Positions 17,106 through 27,243 of a stretch of 64,000 nucleotides of DNA are shown in pieces. The stretch lies in assembly GCF_003985145.1 (NCBI RefSeq), contig NZ_ML133523.1, forward strand, positions 382,855 to 446,854, read 5' to 3'. The position numbers and the translations under genes are program-made. Source of the stretch: Rhizobium anhuiense. GTDB lineage: Bacteria > Pseudomonadota > Alphaproteobacteria > Rhizobiales > Rhizobiaceae. Each line of letters begins with the position of its first letter. Position 1 is the first letter of the stretch. The notes beneath the pieces were generated by a model that was not told where the DNA came from, made no database searches, and saw only the letters and a program-made list of their open reading frames with translations.

Positions 17106-17693
17106 CTAGCGCTGGTTCCAGCGGCGGATGACCGGTTCCGTCAGGTCGTGCTCATAGCCGAGCACGCTGATGCTGGTCGTATCGAGAGAGAAATACGCCC
17201 CACCTTCCGGCGGCAGGCCGAGCCAGCGGGCGGCGAGCACGCGCAGGAAATGCGAGCTCGAGAAGATCAGGATGGTGCTTGCCGCTTCGCGAAGCGCATG
17301 GATGACGGCGTCTGCGCGGGCGCCGACATCGGCGGCGAATTCGCCATTCGGGCAACCGTCGCGAAACAGTTGCCAGCCGGGGCGGTCGGCAAGGATCGCC
17401 TTGGTCGTGATGCCTTCATAGGCGCCGTAGTCCCATTCGGCGAGTTCCTCCTTGATCACCGCGCCCGAGCCGAATCCGGCGAGCATGCAGGTCTTGCGGG
17501 CCCGCGCGGACGGGCTCGACCAGACTGCGGAGAAGGAGAGGCCCGCCAGCCGGCCGGCGAGTTTGCGGGCAGCCTCCTCGCCATTCGCCGTCAGGGGAAT
17601 ATCGCTGCGTCCGGTATGGCGCCCGGACAGGCTCCATTCGGTTTCACCGTGGCGGACCAGGTAGATCTCGGGAAACGCACTGCTCATCCGCAC
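17106..17693 (-). CDS. Histidine phosphatase superfamily (phosphoglycerate mutase-like)
   Basis: This is a 195-residue protein with the catalytic Leu-Val-Arg-His-Gly-Glu-Thr-Glu-Trp motif near residues 12-20, where the His is phosphorylated. Arg-Thr-Gly-type and Ser-Ser-Pro-x-x-Arg-Ala segments follow (Ser-Ser-Pro-Ser-Ala-Arg-Ala near 60). The second catalytic His is in the Ser-Ser-His-Phe-Leu-Arg-Val-Leu segment near 148. It probably dephosphorylates a small phosphoester; mutase and phosphatase roles cannot be separated by sequence alone. It lies between MipA/OmpV and CFA-like genes, with no obvious metabolic partner. Confidence 0.85.
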   Translation of the reverse strand: MRMSSAFPEIYLVRHGETEWSLSGRHTGRSDIPLTANGEEAARKLAGRLAGLSFSAVWSSPSARARKTCMLAGFGSGAVIKEELAEWDYGAYEGITTKAILADRPGWQLFRDGCPNGEFAADVGARADAVIHALREAASTILIFSSSHFLRVLAARWLGLPPEGGAYFSLDTTSISVLGYEHDLTEPVIRRWNQR

Positions 17694-17751
17694 GTCCTTT
17701 CATGATAGCCGGTCCCTCGACGAAGGTCCTGCGGGCCTCGGCACTTCGGGA

Positions 17752-19011
17752 TCAGAACGCCACCTTCTCAAGCGGCGCACGCCTCGCCTCGAATTCCTTC
17801 AGCTTGGCCTCGTTGCGCGCGATGTAACTGCGGTTGTCGGGAACGGCGAACTGGTTCTTGGCGAGCTGGATCTGCAGAATGAAGAGCTCGTCCCAGCGGA
17901 AACCCATTTCGGAACCCGCCAGGTAGAATTCCCACATGCGGAAGAACTGCTCGTCGTAAAGCGCCACCGCTTCGGCCTTGCGCGCCACGAAACGCTCGCG
18001 CCAATGGCGCAGCGTATAGGCATAATGCATCGGCAGGATTTCGATATCCTTGACCAGCAGCCCGGCCTTTTCGAGCGGCGGCACCACCTCGCCGACCGAA
18101 GGGATGTAGCCGCCCGGGAAGATATATTTCTCGATGAAGGCATTGGTGCCGAAGCTCGGCTTCGGGCGGGCGATCGAATGCAGCACCATGACGCCGTTAT
18201 CGTCGAGGAGATCTGATACCTTGCGGAAGAAATTGCCGTAATTGCCGATGCCGACATGTTCGAACATGCCGACCGAGACGATGCGGTCGAACTTCCTGCC
18301 CGTCATGGTGCGGTAGTCCTGCAGCTCGAAACGCACGCGATCGGAAAGACCGCGCTTTTCGGCGCGGGCGCGCGAGACCTTGAGCTGTTCTTCGCTCAGC
18401 GTAATGCCGGTGAAATCGGCGCCTTCGGTCGCCTCGGTCAGATACATGCCCATGCCGCCCCAGCCGGAGCCGATCTCCAGGATGCGCTGGTTCGGTTCAA
18501 GCAGAAGCTTGGCGGCGATATGGCGTTTCTTGGCGAGTTGCGCCTCGTCGAGACCGATGCCCGGCGGCTCGAAATAAGCGCAGGAATATTGCCAGTCCTC
18601 GTCGAGGAAAAGATCGAAGAGCTTGGCCGACAGGTCGTAGTGATGGGCGACGTTGTGCTTGTTGCGATTGACCGGCACGCGGCTCTTCAGCTGCTGCCAG
18701 GCGATGCGGCCGAGGAGCAGTGCCGCCATCTTGAAATCGAAGATTTCGTTGGTGGTGTTCTGTTTCACCAGCGACAGGAAATCGTAGATGTTGCCCTGTT
18801 CGAGAATGAACCGGCCTTGCATGTACATTTCGCCGAGCTTCATGGTCGGGTCGCGCCGGATGGCGTCCTCGGCCTCCTGATCGGCAAGGCGGGCGACAAC
18901 GGTTTCACCCGTGCCGTCGCCGATAGTGTGGGTCTCGCCATTGGCAAGGGTAAGCTTCAATGAACCCTTGCGGATGATTTGCTGGACGATCGAAAGGAAA
19001 GCCGACGCCAT
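17752..19011 (-). CDS. Cyclopropane-fatty-acyl-phospholipid synthase family methyltransferase
   Basis: This is a 419-residue SAM-dependent methyltransferase. The variable N-terminal domain (1-120) is followed by the CFA synthase core: Ala-His-His-Tyr-Asp-Leu-Ser near 125, Tyr-Ser-Cys-Ala-Tyr-Phe near 145, and the SAM-binding Leu-Glu-Ile-Gly-Ser-Gly-Trp-Gly-Gly near 180. A Gly-Met-Phe-Glu-His-Val-Gly block follows near 253 and Phe-Pro-Gly-Gly-Tyr-Ile-Pro-Ser near 296. It likely methylates unsaturated acyl chains of membrane phospholipids to cyclopropane rings, a stationary-phase and acid-stress modification. Rhizobia often carry two CFA-like genes, so the physiological role of this copy is uncertain. 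Confidence 0.88.
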   Translation of the reverse strand: MASAFLSIVQQIIRKGSLKLTLANGETHTIGDGTGETVVARLADQEAEDAIRRDPTMKLGEMYMQGRFILEQGNIYDFLSLVKQNTTNEIFDFKMAALLLGRIAWQQLKSRVPVNRNKHNVAHHYDLSAKLFDLFLDEDWQYSCAYFEPPGIGLDEAQLAKKRHIAAKLLLEPNQRILEIGSGWGGMGMYLTEATEGADFTGITLSEEQLKVSRARAEKRGLSDRVRFELQDYRTMTGRKFDRIVSVGMFEHVGIGNYGNFFRKVSDLLDDNGVMVLHSIARPKPSFGTNAFIEKYIFPGGYIPSVGEVVPPLEKAGLLVKDIEILPMHYAYTLRHWRERFVARKAEAVALYDEQFFRMWEFYLAGSEMGFRWDELFILQIQLAKNQFAVPDNRSYIARNEAKLKEFEARRAPLEKVAF

Positions 19012-19144
19012 GGACGCCTCGCAAATGTGACAGGATGGTCACATCAACTTAGTAGCTCTCATTCGCCTTACAAGCGCCGGATTTAGCACTCCCTTCAGAA
19101 CGCTGCCAAACTGTTGCATTTTTGCCGAAACACCGGCTAAACCC

Positions 19145-21454
19145 TTATTTTCTCTTCATGGCTTCGGCAAGCGCCGCGCCGAAGGCGCCCTGGCTCTCCG
19201 GCTTGGCAGGCGCCGGCCGGCGCTCGTTCTGCGGCCGGGAGCCCTGGTTGCCGCGAGAATCACCACGCGGCGGCGGTGCGGCAGAACCGTCATCGCGTTT
19301 CATCGACAGAGCGATGCGCTTGCGCTTCGGGTCGACTTCGACGACCCGCACCTTGACGACATCGCCCGCCTTGACGACCTCGTGGGGATCCTTGACGAAG
19401 CGATCGGCAAGCTGGGACACATGCACCAGACCATCCTGGTGCACGCCGATATCGACGAAGGCGCCGAAGGCGGCGACATTGGTCACCGTGCCTTCCAGCA
19501 CCATGCCGGGCTTCAGGTCGGAAATTTCGTTGACGCCCTCGGCAAAGGTCGCGGTCTTGAAGCTCGGACGAGGGTCTCGGCCGGGTTTTTCCAGCTCGGC
19601 GATGATGTCTTTGACCGTCGGCAGACCGAATTTCTCATCGATGAACTGGCGCGGATCGACCGATTTCAACACGGCGCTGTCGCCCATCAGCGCACGCAGG
19701 TCGCGGCCACAGGCGGCGACGATCTTCTTGGCGACGCCATAGGCCTCCGGGTGCACCGAGGAGGAATCAAGCGGCTCCTTGCCGTTGGGAATGCGCAGGA
19801 AACCGGCGCATTGCTCGAAGGTGCGGCCGCCGAGGCGGGCGACCTTCAGGAGATCCTTTCGCGTCTCGAAACGGCCTTCGCTGTCGCGGTGGCGAACGAT
19901 GGCATCGGCGATCGACGGGCCGAGGCCGGAAACGCGCGACAGCAGCGGTGCAGACGCGGTGTTGAGATCGACACCGACGGCGTTCACCGCATCTTCCACC
20001 ACGGCATCGAGCGAACGTGACAGCTTCTGCTGGTCGACGTCGTGCTGATACTGGCCGACGCCGATCGACTTCGGCTCGATCTTGACGAGTTCGGCCAGCG
20101 GATCCTGCAGGCGCCGCGCGATGGAGACGGCGCCGCGCAGCGACACGTCGAGATCGGGAAACTCGGCCGCCGCGGTCGCCGAGGCGGAATAGACCGAGGC
20201 GCCGGCTTCCGAGACGATGACCTTGGTCGGCTTCGGCGCCGGCAACTCGGCCAGCATATCGGCCACCAGCTTTTCCGTTTCGCGGCTGCCGGTGCCGTTG
20301 CCGATCGAGATCAGTTCGACATTGTGCTTGCGGATCAGCGATGCGAGCTCGATCTGGGCGCCGCGCACGTCGTTCCTCGGCTGGAAGGGATAGACGGTCG
20401 ATGTCGCCACCACCTTGCCGGTGCCGTCGACGACGGCGACCTTGACGCCAGTGCGGATGCCGGGATCGAGGCCCATCGTCGCGCGCGAGCCGGCAGGTGC
20501 GGCCAAAAGCAGATCCTTGAGATTGCGGGCGAAGACATGGATCGCCTCCTCTTCGGCCCTTTCGCGCAGTTCGCGCATCAGGTCGAGGGACAGCGACATG
20601 GAGAGCTTGACGCGCCAGGTCCAGCTTGCGACCTCCATCAGCCAGCGATCGCCGGGGCGGGTCGCACCGATCTCGTAGGCGGCCGCGATCATGCGTTCGA
20701 CCGGCTTGTTCGGAGAAGCGGTCTCGGCGTCGGCCTCGATCGTCAGCGTCAGCACCTCCTCGTTCCAGCCGCGCAGCATGGCAAGCGCGCGGTGTCCCGG
20801 CGCGGTCGCCCAGCGTTCGGAATGGTCGAAATAATCGGAAAACTTCTCGCCCGACGCCTGCTTGCCGTCGACCACCCTGGCCTTCAGCAGCGAGGCCTGG
20901 CGCATATGAGCGCGCAATCTGCCGAGCAGGTCGGCATTTTCGGCAATGCCTTCGGCGATGATGTCGCGCGCGCCTTCGAGCGCCGTCTTCACATCCGCCA
21001 CGTCGGCGGTGACGAAGCCTTCGGCCAGGACCGCCGGCTCGCTGGTGCGCTCAGTGAGGATTGCCTCGGCAAGCGGGCCGAGGCCGCGTTCGCGGGCGAT
21101 TTCGGCGCGAGTTCGGCGCTTTGGCTTATAGGGCAGATAGAGATCCTCGAGCTCGGCCTTGGTTTCGGCGCCTGAGACCTTGGCCATCAGCTCGTCGGTC
21201 ATCTTGCCCTGGCCGGTGATCGATTCGACGATCGCGTCGCGCCGGGCTTCGAGTTCGCGCAGATAGACCAGCCGCTCGGCGAGATTGCGCAGCTGCGTAT
21301 CGTCGAGCCCGCCCGTCACTTCCTTGCGGTAGCGGGCGATGAAGGGCACGGTGGCGCCTTCGTCGAGCAGCTCGATGGCGGCTTTGGCCTGGTCGGGCCG
21401 GGCGTTGATTTCGGCGGAGATGCGGGCTGCGAGGAAACGGAGGTCTGCGGCCAT
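19145..21454 (-). CDS. tex: Tex family RNA-binding transcription accessory protein
   Basis: This is a 769-residue protein with standard Tex layout. An N-terminal helical region contains Pro-Phe-Ile-Ala-Arg-Tyr-Arg-Lys-Glu near residues 36-44. A YqgF-like RNase H-fold domain follows around 325-430 (Gly-Leu-Asp-Pro-Gly-Ile-Arg-Thr-Gly). Helix-hairpin-helix segments lie near 490-560. A C-terminal S1 domain spans about 640-710 ([15 protein letters not shown]), then a Pro/Arg-rich tail. Tex associates with RNA and transcription complexes. The start is the ATG at the conserved Ala-Ala-Asp-Leu-Arg-Phe N-terminus; the frame runs on for 106 codons upstream but overlaps the glyS promoter region. Confidence 0.94.
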   Translation of the reverse strand: MAADLRFLAARISAEINARPDQAKAAIELLDEGATVPFIARYRKEVTGGLDDTQLRNLAERLVYLRELEARRDAIVESITGQGKMTDELMAKVSGAETKAELEDLYLPYKPKRRTRAEIARERGLGPLAEAILTERTSEPAVLAEGFVTADVADVKTALEGARDIIAEGIAENADLLGRLRAHMRQASLLKARVVDGKQASGEKFSDYFDHSERWATAPGHRALAMLRGWNEEVLTLTIEADAETASPNKPVERMIAAAYEIGATRPGDRWLMEVASWTWRVKLSMSLSLDLMRELRERAEEEAIHVFARNLKDLLLAAPAGSRATMGLDPGIRTGVKVAVVDGTGKVVATSTVYPFQPRNDVRGAQIELASLIRKHNVELISIGNGTGSRETEKLVADMLAELPAPKPTKVIVSEAGASVYSASATAAAEFPDLDVSLRGAVSIARRLQDPLAELVKIEPKSIGVGQYQHDVDQQKLSRSLDAVVEDAVNAVGVDLNTASAPLLSRVSGLGPSIADAIVRHRDSEGRFETRKDLLKVARLGGRTFEQCAGFLRIPNGKEPLDSSSVHPEAYGVAKKIVAACGRDLRALMGDSAVLKSVDPRQFIDEKFGLPTVKDIIAELEKPGRDPRPSFKTATFAEGVNEISDLKPGMVLEGTVTNVAAFGAFVDIGVHQDGLVHVSQLADRFVKDPHEVVKAGDVVKVRVVEVDPKRKRIALSMKRDDGSAAPPPRGDSRGNQGSRPQNERRPAPAKPESQGAFGAALAEAMKRK

Positions 21455-21683
21455 GGGGTTCCTGGGGATTTCCTGTTTCGACTGAGGTGGCGGGACCATA
21501 GCGGCGAAAAGCGGCAAGGCAATGTTGGAGTTATCAGGCAGACGCCGATCCACAGGATAAGCATGCCGGAAAGACGGCGATTTTGCGGTTGTGCAGATGC
21601 GCCATTCTTTGCTAGCAGAAGCAACGTTTTGACCCGGCGCCCACGCCATCCCTCCCCGGTCGTGGGAGGCAAGGAAATTCGAC

Positions 21684-23798
21684 ATGCCAAACCTTCTTCT
21701 CGAACTCCGCTCCGAAGAGATTCCGGCCCGCATGCAGCGCAAGGCTGCTGGCGACCTGAAGAAGCTCGTCACCGATGCGCTTGTCGAAGCGGGCCTGTCC
21801 TACGAGGGCGCGCGCGAATACTGGACGCCGCGGCGACTGGCGCTCGACATTCACGGCCTGACGGCACGCTCGGCCGATGTGCGCGAGGAGCGCAAGGGAC
21901 CGCGCACCGACGCCAACGAGAAGGCGATCGAAGGTTTTCTGCGCGGCGCCGGCCTTTCCTCGGTCTCCGAGGCGCAGGTGGTAAGCGATCCGAAGAAGGG
22001 CGATTTCTACGTCGCGGTCATTTCCAAGCCCGGCCGCGCGACCGAAGAGATCGTCACCGATATCATGCCTGGCATCATCCGCGATTTTCCCTGGCCGAAA
22101 TCGATGCGCTGGGGCAAGGCTTCCTCCAAGCCCGGCGCGCTGCGCTGGGTGCGGCCGCTGCAATCGATCGTCTGCACCTTCGGCCCGGAGCATGAAGAAA
22201 CCACCGTCATCCCCCTCGAGATCGACGGCATCACCGCTTCCAACATCACCTATGGCCATCGTTTCCATGCGCCCGAGGCGATCACCGTCCGGCGCTTCGA
22301 CGATTATGCGGCGCACCTGGAAAAGGCCAAGGTCATCCTCGATGCCGAACGCCGCAAGGACATTATCCTGCACGACGCCCGCGACATCGCCTTTGCCAAC
22401 GGGCTGGAGCTGGTGGAAGACGAAGGCCTGCTGGAGGAAGTCTCCGGCCTCGTCGAATGGCCGCAGGTGCTGATGGGCAGCTTCGAGGAGGATTATCTCT
22501 CGATCCCCTCGGAAATCATCCGGCTGACGATCAAGACCAACCAGAAGTGTTTTGTCACCCGCAAACAGGGTGAAGAGACGCTTTCTAACAAGTTCATCCT
22601 CGTCTCCAATATCCAGGCAAGCGACGGCGGCAAGGAAATCGTTCACGGCAACGGCAAGGTCGTGCGGGCCCGGCTTTCGGATGCGCTGCATTTCTGGAAA
22701 CGCGATCAGGGCAATTTGCCGGATCTCGAAACGCTCTCAGCTTCGGCGGCAAAGTTCGGCCTCGACATCAAGAAGCCGCTCGACCAGCGCATGGCCAAGC
22801 TCGATGCGCTTGACGTGACCTTCCATGCCAAGCTCGGCACACAGGGCGCGCGTGTCGCCCGCATCCGCGCGCTCGCCAAGCAATTGGCCGACATCACCGG
22901 CGCCGACCCGGCTCTCGTCGATCGCGCCGCCGTGCTGGCCAAGGCCGATCTGCGCACCGAAGCCGTCGGCGAATTCCCGGAACTGCAGGGCTTGATGGGC
23001 CGCAAATATGCGGCGCTGCAGGGCGAGGATGCCTCCGTTGCCGCCGCGATCGAGGACCATTACAAGCCGCAGGGCCCGTCGGACCGCGTGCCGGAGGACA
23101 GAGTGGCGATCACGGTCGCGCTTGCCGACAAGCTCGATACGCTGATCGGCTTCTGGGCGATCGATGAAAAGCCGACCGGTTCGAAGGACCCGTTCGCGCT
23201 GCGGCGGGCGGCCCTCGGCGTCGTCAGGATCCTCTTGGAGCGAAGGATCCGCCTGCCGCTGCTGGCGACGACGAAGGATATCGATCTCCTCTCCTTCTTC
23301 CACGACCGTCTCAAGGTCTATCTGCGCGATCAGGGCGCCCGTCACGATCTCATCGATGCCGTGCTGACTTCAGATGCCGACGACCTGTTGATGGTGGCGC
23401 GCCGCGTCGAAGCGCTGACGGCCTTCATCACCTCGGAAGACGGCAAGAACCTGCTTGCCGGCACCAAGCGCGCGACGCAACTGCTCGCCGCCGAGGAAAA
23501 GAAGGGCACTGTGATTGCCGATGGCGTGTCGCCGGCGCTTCTGACGCTCGATGCCGAGAAAGAGCTGTTCGCCGCAATATCAGGCGCCTCGAAGGATGCC
23601 TCGGACGCGGTCGCCCGGGAAGATTTCCGCTCGGCGATGGAAGCGCTTTCCAAGCTGCGTGGTCCGGTCGACCGCTTCTTCGAAGACGTGCTCGTCAACG
23701 ACGAGGACGCCGCCATCCGCGCCAACCGTCTCGCCCTGCTGCGGCTAATCCGCGAGGCGACCGGAACGGTTGCGGATTTCTCGAAGATTTCGGGGTGA
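21684..23798 (+). CDS. glyS: Glycyl-tRNA synthetase beta subunit
   Basis: This is a 704-residue beta subunit of the bacterial alpha2beta2 glycyl-tRNA synthetase. Landmarks are the N-terminal [13 protein letters not shown] block, Thr-Pro-Arg-Arg-Leu-Ala near residue 50, and the HD-like and anticodon-binding region with [12 protein letters not shown] near 505. It binds and positions tRNA-Gly. It is divergent from tex. The alpha subunit gene glyQ is not adjacent but lies about 10 kb away on the opposite strand. Confidence 0.97.
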   Translation: MPNLLLELRSEEIPARMQRKAAGDLKKLVTDALVEAGLSYEGAREYWTPRRLALDIHGLTARSADVREERKGPRTDANEKAIEGFLRGAGLSSVSEAQVVSDPKKGDFYVAVISKPGRATEEIVTDIMPGIIRDFPWPKSMRWGKASSKPGALRWVRPLQSIVCTFGPEHEETTVIPLEIDGITASNITYGHRFHAPEAITVRRFDDYAAHLEKAKVILDAERRKDIILHDARDIAFANGLELVEDEGLLEEVSGLVEWPQVLMGSFEEDYLSIPSEIIRLTIKTNQKCFVTRKQGEETLSNKFILVSNIQASDGGKEIVHGNGKVVRARLSDALHFWKRDQGNLPDLETLSASAAKFGLDIKKPLDQRMAKLDALDVTFHAKLGTQGARVARIRALAKQLADITGADPALVDRAAVLAKADLRTEAVGEFPELQGLMGRKYAALQGEDASVAAAIEDHYKPQGPSDRVPEDRVAITVALADKLDTLIGFWAIDEKPTGSKDPFALRRAALGVVRILLERRIRLPLLATTKDIDLLSFFHDRLKVYLRDQGARHDLIDAVLTSDADDLLMVARRVEALTAFITSEDGKNLLAGTKRATQLLAAEEKKGTVIADGVSPALLTLDAEKELFAAISGASKDASDAVAREDFRSAMEALSKLRGPVDRFFEDVLVNDEDAAIRANRLALLRLIREATGTVADFSKISG

Positions 23799-23852
23799 TG
23801 TTCTGCTTCGGCCGGATGGCGTTGCCGCCATTACGGCGCTATTCAAGCAGAC

Positions 23853-24341
23853 ATGCAAAGCAAGATTCTCGTCAGCGCCTGTCTCATGGGGCACGCCGTC
23901 CGCTATGACGGGCGGGCGAAGCCGTTGCTTCATCCGGTGATCGAGACATGGCGGGCCGAGGGCCGGCTGGTGACGATCTGTCCGGAGATGTCGGCGGGCA
24001 TGACGGTGCCGCGGTCGCCGGCGGAGATCGCAGAGGCCGCAACCGGCGAAGAGGTGCTGGCCGGCAAGGCGCGGGTTGTCGAACTGACGGGCGCCGATGT
24101 GACGGAAGAGTTCCTGCTGGCGGCAGAAAATGCCGTGGCGCTCGCCAGGCAGGCCGGCTGCCGTTATGCGCTGCTCATCGACGGCAGTCCGTCCTGCGGA
24201 TCCGGTTTCATCTATGACGGCACCTTTTCCGGCCGCAAGCAGGCCGGCAACGGCGTGACGGCGGCAGCGCTGAAAGCTGAGGGGATCGAGGTGTTTTCCG
24301 ATCGAGAGATCGAACGGCTGATCGAACGTATCGCGCAATGA
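23853..24341 (+). CDS. DUF523 domain protein
   Basis: This 162-residue soluble protein matches the DUF523 pattern: Lys-Ile-Leu-Val-Ser-Ala-Cys-Leu near residues 4-11, Arg-Tyr-Asp-Gly near 19, Cys-Pro-Glu near 45, and Asp-Gly-Ser-Pro-Ser-Cys-Gly near 110-116. The conserved Cys residues suggest metal or redox chemistry; related domains occur in 2-thiouracil desulfurase, but the role of this copy is unknown. It starts 54 bases after glyS on the same strand and may share its transcript. Confidence 0.85.
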   Translation: MQSKILVSACLMGHAVRYDGRAKPLLHPVIETWRAEGRLVTICPEMSAGMTVPRSPAEIAEAATGEEVLAGKARVVELTGADVTEEFLLAAENAVALARQAGCRYALLIDGSPSCGSGFIYDGTFSGRKQAGNGVTAAALKAEGIEVFSDREIERLIERIAQ

Positions 24342-24355
24342 GCTTCAAACGGCAC

Positions 24356-24377
24356 GGCCGCCGGAGAACCGACGGCC
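24356..24377. terminator. Weak hairpin between convergent genes
   Basis: GGCCG and CGGCC arms with inner CGG/CCG pairing form a short GC-rich stem in the 79-base gap between the convergent DUF523 and chemoreceptor genes. There is no U-tract, so termination activity is doubtful. Confidence 0.3.
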
Positions 24378-24420
24378 GCTAAGAATTTGGTGATGAAAAG
24401 GCTTGTTGCCTCCGCGCCGT

Positions 24421-26244
24421 TTAAGCGGCGCGGCGACCTTGATGCATGGCCGGGGCAGCGCTTTCGCCACTGACGCGGAAGCCGCGGATGAGGTCGATCA
24501 GCTCGTCGGTGTCGCTGGCGAGCGTCTCGGCCGATGCCGTGGTCTCTTCGGCCATGGCGGCATTCTGCTGGGTGGCGGCATCGAGCTGGTTCATCGACGA
24601 CGAGATCGAACGCAGCGTCGTGTCCTGTTCGGAAGCGCTGTGGGCGATCTTGGCGACGATCTCGTTGGCGGCCTTGATCTGGTCGGAGATGCGCTTCAGC
24701 GCCTCGCCGGCCTCGCCGACCAGACGGACGCCATGGTCGACCTGGCTGGAGGAGCGGGCGATCTGGTCCTTGATCTCTTTGGCGGCCGCGGCGGAACGCT
24801 GGGCAAGTTCGCGCACTTCCTGGGCGACGACCGCAAAACCCTTGCCGGATTCACCGGCACGCGCGGCCTCGACGCCGGCATTCAGCGCCAAGAGGTTGGT
24901 CTGGAAGGCGATCTCGTCGATGACGCCGATGATCTTGGTAATCTCCGACGACGACTTCTCGATGCCGCTCATCGCTTCGATCGCCTGGGTGACGATCGCG
25001 TCGCTATGGTTGGCTTCGGTGCTGACCGAGTGGACCCGCTTGCTCGCCTCATGGGCGCCATCGGCCGTCTGACGGACGGCAACGGTAAGTTCGTCGAGGG
25101 CAGCGGAGGTTTCTTCCAGGCTGGCCGCCTGGCGCTCGGTGCGCTGCGACAGCTCGTTGGAGGCGCGGCGGATCTCTTCCTTGCTGGTGCCGATATCGGT
25201 GCCCTTGGCGCTGACCTTGGCCATGGCAGCTTCGAGATGCGACAGCGCATCATTGAAGTTGTCGCGCAGGGCGGCGTATTTCTGGCCGAGATCGGCGCAG
25301 CGCACGGTGAGGTCGCCACGGGCGATCATCTCCAGCGCCTGGCCGATGGTCGCCACCACACGCGCCTGGAGCGCTGCCTCATCCTGCTGCTGGCGCTGAT
25401 TGTTCTCGCGCTCGCTTTCCAGCGCCAGCTGCTGGGCCGCCTCGCGATCCGACATCGCATGGCGCTCCCTGATCTTTTCCTGCAGCGACTGCGTCGCCTT
25501 GGCCATCATGCCGACTTCATTGTTCATGCCGATATGCGGGATGGCGATGGAAACGTCCTCTTCGGCGACGGCCTTCAGGGCGGCATGGACGTTGTTGAGA
25601 GGTCCCGATATGCCGCGGATGACGAGGTAGGCGGCCGCCATGGCGAGGAAGAACAGAACGATGCTGCCGGAGAGCGCGGTCAGGATCGTGCTGTTTATCT
25701 GCGCATCGAGATCGTCCATGTAGACGCCGGTGACGACGACGATTTTCCAGGGTTCGAAGGCCTGTCCATAGGCGGTCTTGCGATAATCGCCGACGGGTTG
25801 GCCCGGTTTGACCGTGGAATAATATTCGACGAGACCGCCGCCCTGCTGCCCGAGCTTGACCAGCTCATCGCGATAGAGCTTGCCCTTGCTGTCCGGCTGG
25901 CCCTTGTTGATCTGCCCGACTTTCGACGCATCGTAGTGGAACACCATCTGGACGTCGTAGCTATAACCGAAGAAATAGCCGTCCGGATCGTATTTCATCC
26001 CGTTGACGGTGGCATAGGCCTGCTTCTGGGCCTCCTCCAGCGTCATTTCGCCCGCGGTTACCTTGGCCTGGTAAAGCTTGAGAACGGAGACCGCCGACTG
26101 AACCTCGGCGCGGAGCATGTCATAGCGCTCCTTGTAGATCGCATCGACCGAAGAGCGGATCTGCAGGGAGGTGGCGATCGCAAAGGCGATCATCAGGCCG
26201 ACGACCAGCAATATGAGCTGCTTCGATATCTTCAAATTTTTCAT
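24421..26244 (-). CDS. Methyl-accepting chemotaxis protein with Cache sensor domain
   Basis: This is a 607-residue chemoreceptor. Residues 8-28 form the first membrane helix. A periplasmic single-Cache domain follows (about 30-190), with Asp-Pro-Asp-Gly-Tyr-Phe-Phe-Gly-Tyr and a Val-Val-Thr-Gly-Val-Tyr-Met-Asp-Asp block near its end. A second helix lies at about 192-215, then HAMP, and the signalling domain with the conserved hairpin tip (Ile-Asp-Glu-Ile-Ala-Phe-Gln-Thr-Asn-Leu-Leu-Ala-Leu-Asn) near 443. Cache domains of this type often bind small organic acids. No CheW-binding pentapeptide for methyltransferase docking is evident at the C-terminus (it ends Gly-Arg-Arg-Ala-Ala). The start ATG has GAGGCG just upstream. 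Confidence 0.93.
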   Translation of the reverse strand: MKNLKISKQLILLVVGLMIAFAIATSLQIRSSVDAIYKERYDMLRAEVQSAVSVLKLYQAKVTAGEMTLEEAQKQAYATVNGMKYDPDGYFFGYSYDVQMVFHYDASKVGQINKGQPDSKGKLYRDELVKLGQQGGGLVEYYSTVKPGQPVGDYRKTAYGQAFEPWKIVVVTGVYMDDLDAQINSTILTALSGSIVLFFLAMAAAYLVIRGISGPLNNVHAALKAVAEEDVSIAIPHIGMNNEVGMMAKATQSLQEKIRERHAMSDREAAQQLALESERENNQRQQQDEAALQARVVATIGQALEMIARGDLTVRCADLGQKYAALRDNFNDALSHLEAAMAKVSAKGTDIGTSKEEIRRASNELSQRTERQAASLEETSAALDELTVAVRQTADGAHEASKRVHSVSTEANHSDAIVTQAIEAMSGIEKSSSEITKIIGVIDEIAFQTNLLALNAGVEAARAGESGKGFAVVAQEVRELAQRSAAAAKEIKDQIARSSSQVDHGVRLVGEAGEALKRISDQIKAANEIVAKIAHSASEQDTTLRSISSSMNQLDAATQQNAAMAEETTASAETLASDTDELIDLIRGFRVSGESAAPAMHQGRRAA

Positions 26245-26676
26245 GACGCCTCGCAACGGGAATGAATGGCTGCATTCCGGTGCGGTTTTCTACCGCCTGT
26301 GCGAGCGCGCCGAAAAAGAGAGCGCGTCTACCGCTGCTAAAACAAACATGCTGCGACCGGGTAAGTAACAATTGATGCTTACCCTATAAAAAAGCTTTAA
26401 TTTTATTGGACGCGGCGCGAACTTCCCTCAAAATCAGGGGGTAGAGTTACAAGGCAGACGCCGGATTTTCATCCGCCGGCCCAATATCATGTCGAACTCT
26501 CAGCTTGCCCGGCGCATCAAAACAGGAATGCACCCCCGCTGCTCATCGAGGGTGCATTCGGTCCACCAGTGGTGGACCCCCAAACGATCGAAACCTTGAT
26601 CAGGTGGGGCAGGGAAGTTTTTGCCTTTACGCAATTCCGGACGGAAAACCGCTTCGCACTTTTCCTGGAAGTTGCT
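26245..26676. other. Intergenic region with repeats
   Basis: This 432-base gap holds the chemoreceptor promoter side (an AT-rich stretch near 26375-26405 with TATAAAAAAGCTTTAATTTT), two adjacent hairpins (26527-26578) and one copy of a dispersed repeat (26624-26678) reaching the stop region of the next gene. No coding frame with good codon use is seen. Confidence 0.5.
26527..26578. repeat. Two adjacent inverted repeats
   Basis: The first pair is AATGCACCC and GGGTGCATT with a 14-base loop. One base later lies the perfect palindrome GGTCCACCAGTGGTGGACC. They sit about 100 bases downstream of the HPE1-like gene stop on the minus strand and could end its transcript, though no T-run follows. They could equally be a decayed mobile or dispersed element. 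Confidence 0.6.
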
Positions 26677-26678
26677 CT
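26624..26678. repeat. Dispersed rhizobial repeat, copy 1
   Basis: This stretch, starting CCTTTACGCAATTCCGG and ending near TTTTCCTGGAAGTTGCT, is almost identical to 44886-44938 (one substitution and one single-base difference over about 53 bases). A more diverged copy lies at 44833-44881. The ends GCAATTCC and GGAA(G)TTGC are inverted, so the element can fold on itself. It overlaps the last two bases of the HPE1-like gene frame. Confidence 0.8.
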
Positions 26679-27138
26679 AAAAGCGCAGTTCGAATTCGGA
26701 AACGTTGAGGGCTGCCGGTTGTTCCGCCATGCCGGCGGCAACAGGCTTGGCGTCGCCGCCGATGACGGCGGCGGTCGTTGCGCTCATGTCGATGCCGTCG
26801 GCCGGCGGGGCGGAGGGTGCTGCGGCAAGCATCGCTTCCGGGGTCGCCTTGCTGACGAAGACGACGGGCGAGCCGCCCATCCAGCCTTCGGTGCGATAGA
26901 TCTTTTTTTCGCCGCCGACGTCGCGGATTTCACTCGCCTGGAGGACGCCGGGCTTCAGCTCCGGCACCGTGTAGTCCTTCTTGCTCACTTCGGCCTGGAG
27001 CGGCGGACAATTGGCACAGCTTTCGGTGACGATGCTGCCGTCAGCGCGCGGCGCGGTCTTGCCGACCACCTCTATCGAGGACGCCATCGCAGAACCTGCC
27101 ATCAGCAGGATTGCCGCACCGAGGAAAATCTGACGCAT
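26677..27138 (-). CDS. Small secreted protein, HPE1-like domain
   Basis: This protein of about 153 residues has a signal peptide (hydrophobic Phe-Leu-Gly-Ala-Ala-Ile-Leu-Leu-Met-Ala-Gly near residues 4-14, cleavage near Ala-Met-Ala-Ser). The mature part carries a Cys-Ala-Asn-Cys-Pro-Pro motif near 43-48 followed by a Lys-Lys-Asp-Tyr-Thr-Val-Pro-Glu-Leu stretch and a Glu-Gly-Trp-Met-Gly-Gly-Ser-Pro-Val-Val-Phe-Val block. I recognise this from rhizobial proteins annotated as plant virulence effector HPE1-like; the name comes from weak similarity and does not show a role in plants. A second ATG directly upstream (27141) is an equal start candidate. Confidence 0.7.
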   Translation of the reverse strand: MRQIFLGAAILLMAGSAMASSIEVVGKTAPRADGSIVTESCANCPPLQAEVSKKDYTVPELKPGVLQASEIRDVGGEKKIYRTEGWMGGSPVVFVSKATPEAMLAAAPSAPPADGIDMSATTAAVIGGDAKPVAAGMAEQPAALNVSEFELRF

Positions 27139-27243
27139 CAACGCACCTCCGTCTCACTATGGGAGCGGTATAGCGCAGCTTTGTTTCCATCCCGTCAGGG
27201 GAAAGGGTAAAAATTTAAAGAATGCGGTCGTTTACACCGTATC

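Noticed and set aside
21455..21772. Longer tex start using the open frame upstream
   Set aside because: The Tex family begins at the chosen ATG; the extra 106 codons overlap the divergent glyS promoter and start and have no Tex similarity.
24403..26265. Long open frame on the plus strand opposite the chemoreceptor gene
   Set aside because: The minus strand encodes a complete Cache-HAMP-MCP protein with an ideal start; the antisense peptide shows only low-complexity Gly/Asp/Leu.
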